Shown here piece after piece: positions 6,915 through 9,853 of a stretch of 9,853 bases of DNA. The position numbers and the translations under genes are program-made. The stretch is from Chitinophagales bacterium (GTDB lineage Bacteria; Bacteroidota; Bacteroidia; Chitinophagales; UBA10324), in NCBI GenBank assembly GCA_013695715.1, contig JACCZZ010000200.1, positions 1 through 9,853 of the forward strand, given 5' to 3'. Numbering within the stretch: position 1 is the first letter of the stretch; the number at the start of each line of letters is the position of its first letter. The notes beneath the pieces are model-generated. The model was not told the DNA's origin, made no database searches, and saw only the letters and a program-made list of their open reading frames with translations.

Positions 6915-8273
6915 CTAGCTTACCTTTCGTACTACTAAAGTATTCCCGCTAACATCTACCACTCTGATAGCTTCACCGCTTACAATCATTCCACCTTCCG
7001 CCATCGCATCATACCGTTCTGAGGCAATCTCAACCTGGCCGGCGGGGCGAAGTACCGTTATTGCAATGCCTGTCTGATTCACCAAAGCATTTAACTGGGC
7101 ACGGGTATCATGATAGCTCAGGGTAGCAGCCTGGGTATCGCTGAGCACAAATCCACGCATCGCACGGCTGTTAAAGAGGTTTTTACCAAATACTATGAAG
7201 AGTAGAAAGGCTGTTCCCAAGGGTAAAATAACCCGAAGAAGTGCAATCAGCATCTGCGTTGGGTTAGTGAACGAAAAATCAAAATTTACATTTCGAATAA
7301 GAGCAAGTGTTAACCCTGTTATTAGCAAGGTAATGCCGGAAATACCAGGCACACCAAAGCCGGGAGTTACAAAAATTTCAATTGCAATTAATATTAGTCC
7401 AATTATAAAAATCAATATTTCCCAGTGTTCAGCCAATCCATCAAGGTACAAGGGAGCAAAATACAATATGGCAGCAGTTGCGGCGGCTATGATCGGAAAA
7501 CCAATTCCGGGATGCTGAAACTCAAAATATAAACCCCCAAGAATAATGAGGAGCAAAATTCCATTCACTACAGGGTTTAATAAAATGGAGATAAACCGGT
7601 CAAGCCAGCTTTCTTCATGTTGAATTAATTCATAACCATCAACATGCGCCTGCTTTAGTACCTCTTCAGTCGATTCGGCAATGCCATCACAATAATTATA
7701 TTTTACTGCTTCACTTGCAGTGAGCGTTATAATTCTACCCGAGTCAGCAACACCACCCAGAGAATTATTCGGCGTTACCATTCCTTCAGCAATTCTAGGA
7801 TCTCTGTTTTGCTGCTCCGCTGTAGAGCGCATCATTCCGCGCATGTACGATTGATATTTGTCTGGCATCACCTCTCCATTCTGATTTACTACGGATGCTG
7901 CTCCAATGGTAGCACCCTTGCTCATATAAATACTATCGCAAGAAAGTGAGATCAGTGCCCCGGCGGAAGCAGCATTTTGAGTAATCCATACAATAACGGT
8001 GGGTTTTGCGTTAAGCAAACGTGCACGTATGGAATCGGCCATGTCTAAAGCACCACCATAAGTATTTAGCTTAATGAGAACATATTCGCAGTTTTGTCGA
8101 TGGGCTTCATCCATCGCGCTTTTCACCAACCGCCAGGCGGCAGGAAATATTTCCTGGTTCAGCTCGAACACATACACTTTCTTCACTGGCTCGGCAGCTC
8201 TTGCATTGCCTACAGGAAGGCTGTGCATCGAACAATACAATGTGAAAAGTATAGTGAATAACTTAATTCTCAT
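6915..8273 (-). CDS. NfeD-family membrane serine protease, long form
   Basis: The 452-residue product has the full-length NfeD (1b) layout. A signal peptide (cleavage likely after ARA, residue 26) is followed by a ClpP-like serine protease domain (about 31-215), several membrane helices (about 234-252, 258-276, 285-303, 308-326, 341-363), and a C-terminal OB-fold NfeD domain (about 397-451). The nucleophile motif QNAASAGALISL puts Ser103 as catalytic, and Lys139 in MPDKYQSYM is the probable dyad lysine, by analogy with archaeal PH1510 where Ser and Lys act as a dyad. TYGGALDMAD (71-80) matches the conserved oxyanion-side segment. Family members cleave stomatin-type partners and take part in membrane quality control. 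A stomatin or flotillin-like gene is usually adjacent, but none is in this window. ATG at 8273 gives a good signal peptide. The gene is divergent from the LysM gene, with 110 bp between starts. Confidence 0.94.
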   Translation of the reverse strand: MRIKLFTILFTLYCSMHSLPVGNARAAEPVKKVYVFELNQEIFPAAWRLVKSAMDEAHRQNCEYVLIKLNTYGGALDMADSIRARLLNAKPTVIVWITQNAASAGALISLSCDSIYMSKGATIGAASVVNQNGEVMPDKYQSYMRGMMRSTAEQQNRDPRIAEGMVTPNNSLGGVADSGRIITLTASEAVKYNYCDGIAESTEEVLKQAHVDGYELIQHEESWLDRFISILLNPVVNGILLLIILGGLYFEFQHPGIGFPIIAAATAAILYFAPLYLDGLAEHWEILIFIIGLILIAIEIFVTPGFGVPGISGITLLITGLTLALIRNVNFDFSFTNPTQMLIALLRVILPLGTAFLLFIVFGKNLFNSRAMRGFVLSDTQAATLSYHDTRAQLNALVNQTGIAITVLRPAGQVEIASERYDAMAEGGMIVSGEAIRVVDVSGNTLVVRKVS

Positions 8274-8304
8274 ATTGATGTAATATGGTGAGAATGCAAC
8301 TAAT

Positions 8305-8332
8305 TTGCTTTACTCTATTATAAAAAGTTTTG
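8305..8332 (+). promoter_or_regulatory. Possible promoter for the LysM gene in the divergent intergenic region
   Basis: A TTG at 8305-8307 and AAGTTTTG at 8325-8332 (7 of 8 against TAnnTTTG) are separated by 17 bp, slightly short of the usual 19-23 bp. This would give a 5' leader of about 45 bases before the ATG at 8384. The region 8274-8383 is AT-rich and must also hold any NfeD promoter. Confidence 0.25.
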
Positions 8333-8383
8333 AAAATATTTTCTTGAAGAACATTAAATAAAGTAAAATTAATTTTTTCTAAG

Positions 8384-9286
8384 ATGCTGAACATGATTAG
8401 TGCAATTGCCTTAATAACAATTTTTTGTTTAAGTGCTTTAGCGCAAGATGCCGCTTCTTCACAAGATCGTCCCGGTACTCATGTTGTTTTACCAGGTGAA
8501 ACATTATACAGTGTATCGAAGGAATTTTACACCAAAGTGGATGATTTACTGAGGATGAATCCCGATATCATTGACTATAATCTGCCAGTTGGAAAGTTGC
8601 TCAGGGTTCCCGAAATAACTCAAAAGTCCGATCGTGATGATATGCCTGAAAATGCCCTTCTGCATCAAGCCATGAAAAAAGAAACTCTTTATTCAATAAG
8701 TAAAAAAAATAATACTGATGTGGCTTCTCTCATGCGCTGGAATCATTTAAATGATCCGGTTATACAGGAAGGACAATGGTTAATAGTGGGTCATAAAAAT
8801 CAAGAAATAGAGATTTCTGGTCCTCTTAACCGTGAAACAGCAGGTAATGCAACAAATTCCACCAAATCAGTAGCATCATCACATGAAGAAAATACAAAAA
8901 AGCCATCAATACTTGATAGCTCCTCAGCATCTAAAGAGGTCACTTCTCCAGCAATTGATTCTGTGGCCGCAGCCTTCTCATCGATGGAGGTAGTAGAAAA
9001 AGGAATTGCCACATGGGTTAGCTCTGAAACTGATAATGGGAACTTCTATGCCCTTCATGCAACTGCTGCCATTGGAACAGAGATGATGGTAAAAAACTTA
9101 ATGAACGGAAAAATTGTAACTGTTAAAGTAATCGGTAAGGTACCTGCAACATCCATTAATGAAAAAGTGCTTATTAAAATATCAGCTTCTGCGGCAAAGA
9201 CTTTAGGTGTGCTCGATGAAAAATTTCTGGTAGAACTTGCTTATAATGATTCTACTCAGGATAAGGAAAAATTGGATCTTAGATAA
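8384..9286 (+). CDS. Secreted LysM protein with degenerate RlpA-like double-psi barrel
   Basis: The 300-residue product has a signal peptide (1-20, ending SALA before Gln21). Two LysM peptidoglycan-binding repeats follow at about 32-75 (HVVLPGETLYSVSKEFYT...) and 92-137 (HQAMKKETLYSISKKNN...). A Ser/Thr-rich linker spans about 145-200, and a C-terminal domain spans 206-287. That domain (GIATWVSS, ALHATAAIGT, NLMNGKIVTVKVIGKVP, LIKISASAAKTLGVLD) matches the RlpA-type double-psi beta-barrel. His225 aligns with a conserved RlpA histidine, but the catalytic Asp of the V-x-I-N-D-R-G-P motif is replaced by Gly251 in VKVIGKVP. Lytic transglycosylase activity is therefore unlikely and a binding or scaffolding role in the periplasm is more plausible. 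ATG at 8384 is chosen; ATG three codons later would also keep the signal peptide. It converges on the NUDIX gene with 11 bp between stops. Confidence 0.9.
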   Translation: MLNMISAIALITIFCLSALAQDAASSQDRPGTHVVLPGETLYSVSKEFYTKVDDLLRMNPDIIDYNLPVGKLLRVPEITQKSDRDDMPENALLHQAMKKETLYSISKKNNTDVASLMRWNHLNDPVIQEGQWLIVGHKNQEIEISGPLNRETAGNATNSTKSVASSHEENTKKPSILDSSSASKEVTSPAIDSVAAAFSSMEVVEKGIATWVSSETDNGNFYALHATAAIGTEMMVKNLMNGKIVTVKVIGKVPATSINEKVLIKISASAAKTLGVLDEKFLVELAYNDSTQDKEKLDLR

Positions 9287-9297
9287 GTGAGTAATTC

Positions 9298-9849
9298 TCA
9301 AATAATTCCCTCAGCCATTAACAGCTTTGCTTTCAATACTGTAATGATTGTAGGAGCATCCATAATCTTATTGTTCATTACCATTCCATAGAGTGTGTTA
9401 AACGGAATTTTCTGTACCTGCAACACCTCTGTTTCTTCAGGATTAGAAGAATGATAACTCAGTTGTTTTGCAATGTAAATGAAAGCCTTCTCATCTGTTC
9501 CGGAGTTTGACAGGTAACAGGTTGCAATTTCTTTCCACTCAGATGCTTCAATACCACATTCCTCCTTCAATTCACGTTTTGCCGATTCAAGAGGATCAAT
9601 GTTTAACGGTCCACCTCCTTCAGGTATCTCCCAGCTATATTCACTTATTGGCAATCTAAACTGCCCTACAATCCAGGTATTATAATCTTCATCAAGTGGT
9701 AATATGCAGATTGCATAATTCTTGAAATGAACGACACTATAAATTCCCGGTTTGTCAACAGGGTTTATTACCTGGTGCTCAATCATTTTTACCCAGGGGT
9801 TGTCATAATATTCTTTGGAGGAAATTATTTTCCATGGATTGTTATTCAT
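9298..9849 (-). CDS. NUDIX hydrolase, ADP-ribose pyrophosphatase-like
   Basis: The 183-residue protein has the NUDIX fold. The core of the NUDIX box, RELKEECGI (92-100), carries the metal-binding glutamates Glu93, Glu96 and Glu97, and is preceded by EIPEGGG (74-80) and DPLESAK (85-91). The layout, with a partly hydrophobic N-terminal half (YSVVHFKNYAICILPL), VGQFRLP (61-67) and EIPEGG, is that of ADP-ribose or nucleoside-diphosphate-sugar pyrophosphatases, which cleave such compounds to monophosphates in the cytoplasm. The exact substrate cannot be told. At the outer box position normally Glu (G-x5-E), this protein has Ile84; the core metal ligands are intact, so activity is still likely. ATG at 9849 is four bases from the window edge, and a longer N-terminus cannot be excluded, although MNNNPWKIISSKEYYDNPWV is a normal start for this group. 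Confidence 0.93.
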   Translation of the reverse strand: MNNNPWKIISSKEYYDNPWVKMIEHQVINPVDKPGIYSVVHFKNYAICILPLDEDYNTWIVGQFRLPISEYSWEIPEGGGPLNIDPLESAKRELKEECGIEASEWKEIATCYLSNSGTDEKAFIYIAKQLSYHSSNPEETEVLQVQKIPFNTLYGMVMNNKIMDAPTIITVLKAKLLMAEGII

Positions 9850-9853
9850 GGTT

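Noticed and set aside
1..9853. CRISPR array, toxin-antitoxin pair, phage or defence island.
   Set aside because: No regularly spaced repeats, no paired small genes and no nuclease, phage or defence domains were seen. The genes are ordinary envelope and housekeeping functions.

Overview
The window looks like chromosomal DNA from a Bacteroidota bacterium. The DNA is AT-rich, most starts lack a Shine-Dalgarno, and one gene has an exact TAnnTTTG -7 box of the Bacteroidota sigma factor type. The gene set also fits: a Gram-negative envelope enzyme (KdsB), a large AsmA-like protein, a full-length NfeD protease, a histidine kinase with an HQLGTP phospho-acceptor box, and a LysM protein with a degenerate RlpA-type barrel. 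Genus or species cannot be told from the sequence alone.

Layout, left to right. Positions 1-123 (minus) hold the first 41 codons of an IS1182-type transposase that runs off the left edge. Positions 124-349 hold its upstream flank, with a 21-bp imperfect inverted repeat. Positions 350-1528 (minus) encode a polytopic membrane protein resembling the HTTM/DoxX group. The gap 1529-1767 contains a 15-base exact match to the Tn5 mosaic end, either a transposon remnant or a sequencing adapter artefact. Positions 1768-2931 (minus) encode an orphan sensor histidine kinase, and 3044-5659 (minus) an AsmA-like protein of 871 residues starting at GTG. The gap 5660-5859 has a promoter element for that gene and, on the plus strand, a possible 24-codon ORF behind an AGGAGG. 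Positions 5860-6612 (minus) are kdsB. The 302-base gap 6613-6914 is AT-rich apart from a compact GC-rich folded element at 6695-6756. Positions 6915-8273 (minus) encode a long-form NfeD membrane protease. A 110-bp divergent promoter region separates it from the only sizeable plus-strand gene, a LysM/RlpA-like secreted protein at 8384-9286. A NUDIX hydrolase (9298-9849, minus) converges on that gene with an 11-bp gap.

Working together: most of the genes serve the cell envelope. KdsB activates Kdo for the LPS inner core, the AsmA-like protein is expected to act in envelope lipid traffic or homeostasis, NfeD is a membrane-quality protease, and the LysM protein should bind peptidoglycan. They are not one tight operon, since gaps are 100-300 bp and several genes probably have their own promoters. 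I see no convincing undescribed system such as a defence island, CRISPR array or biosynthetic cluster. The best leads are the structured GC-rich element, the inverted repeat beside the IS, the Tn5-end match and the small ORF.
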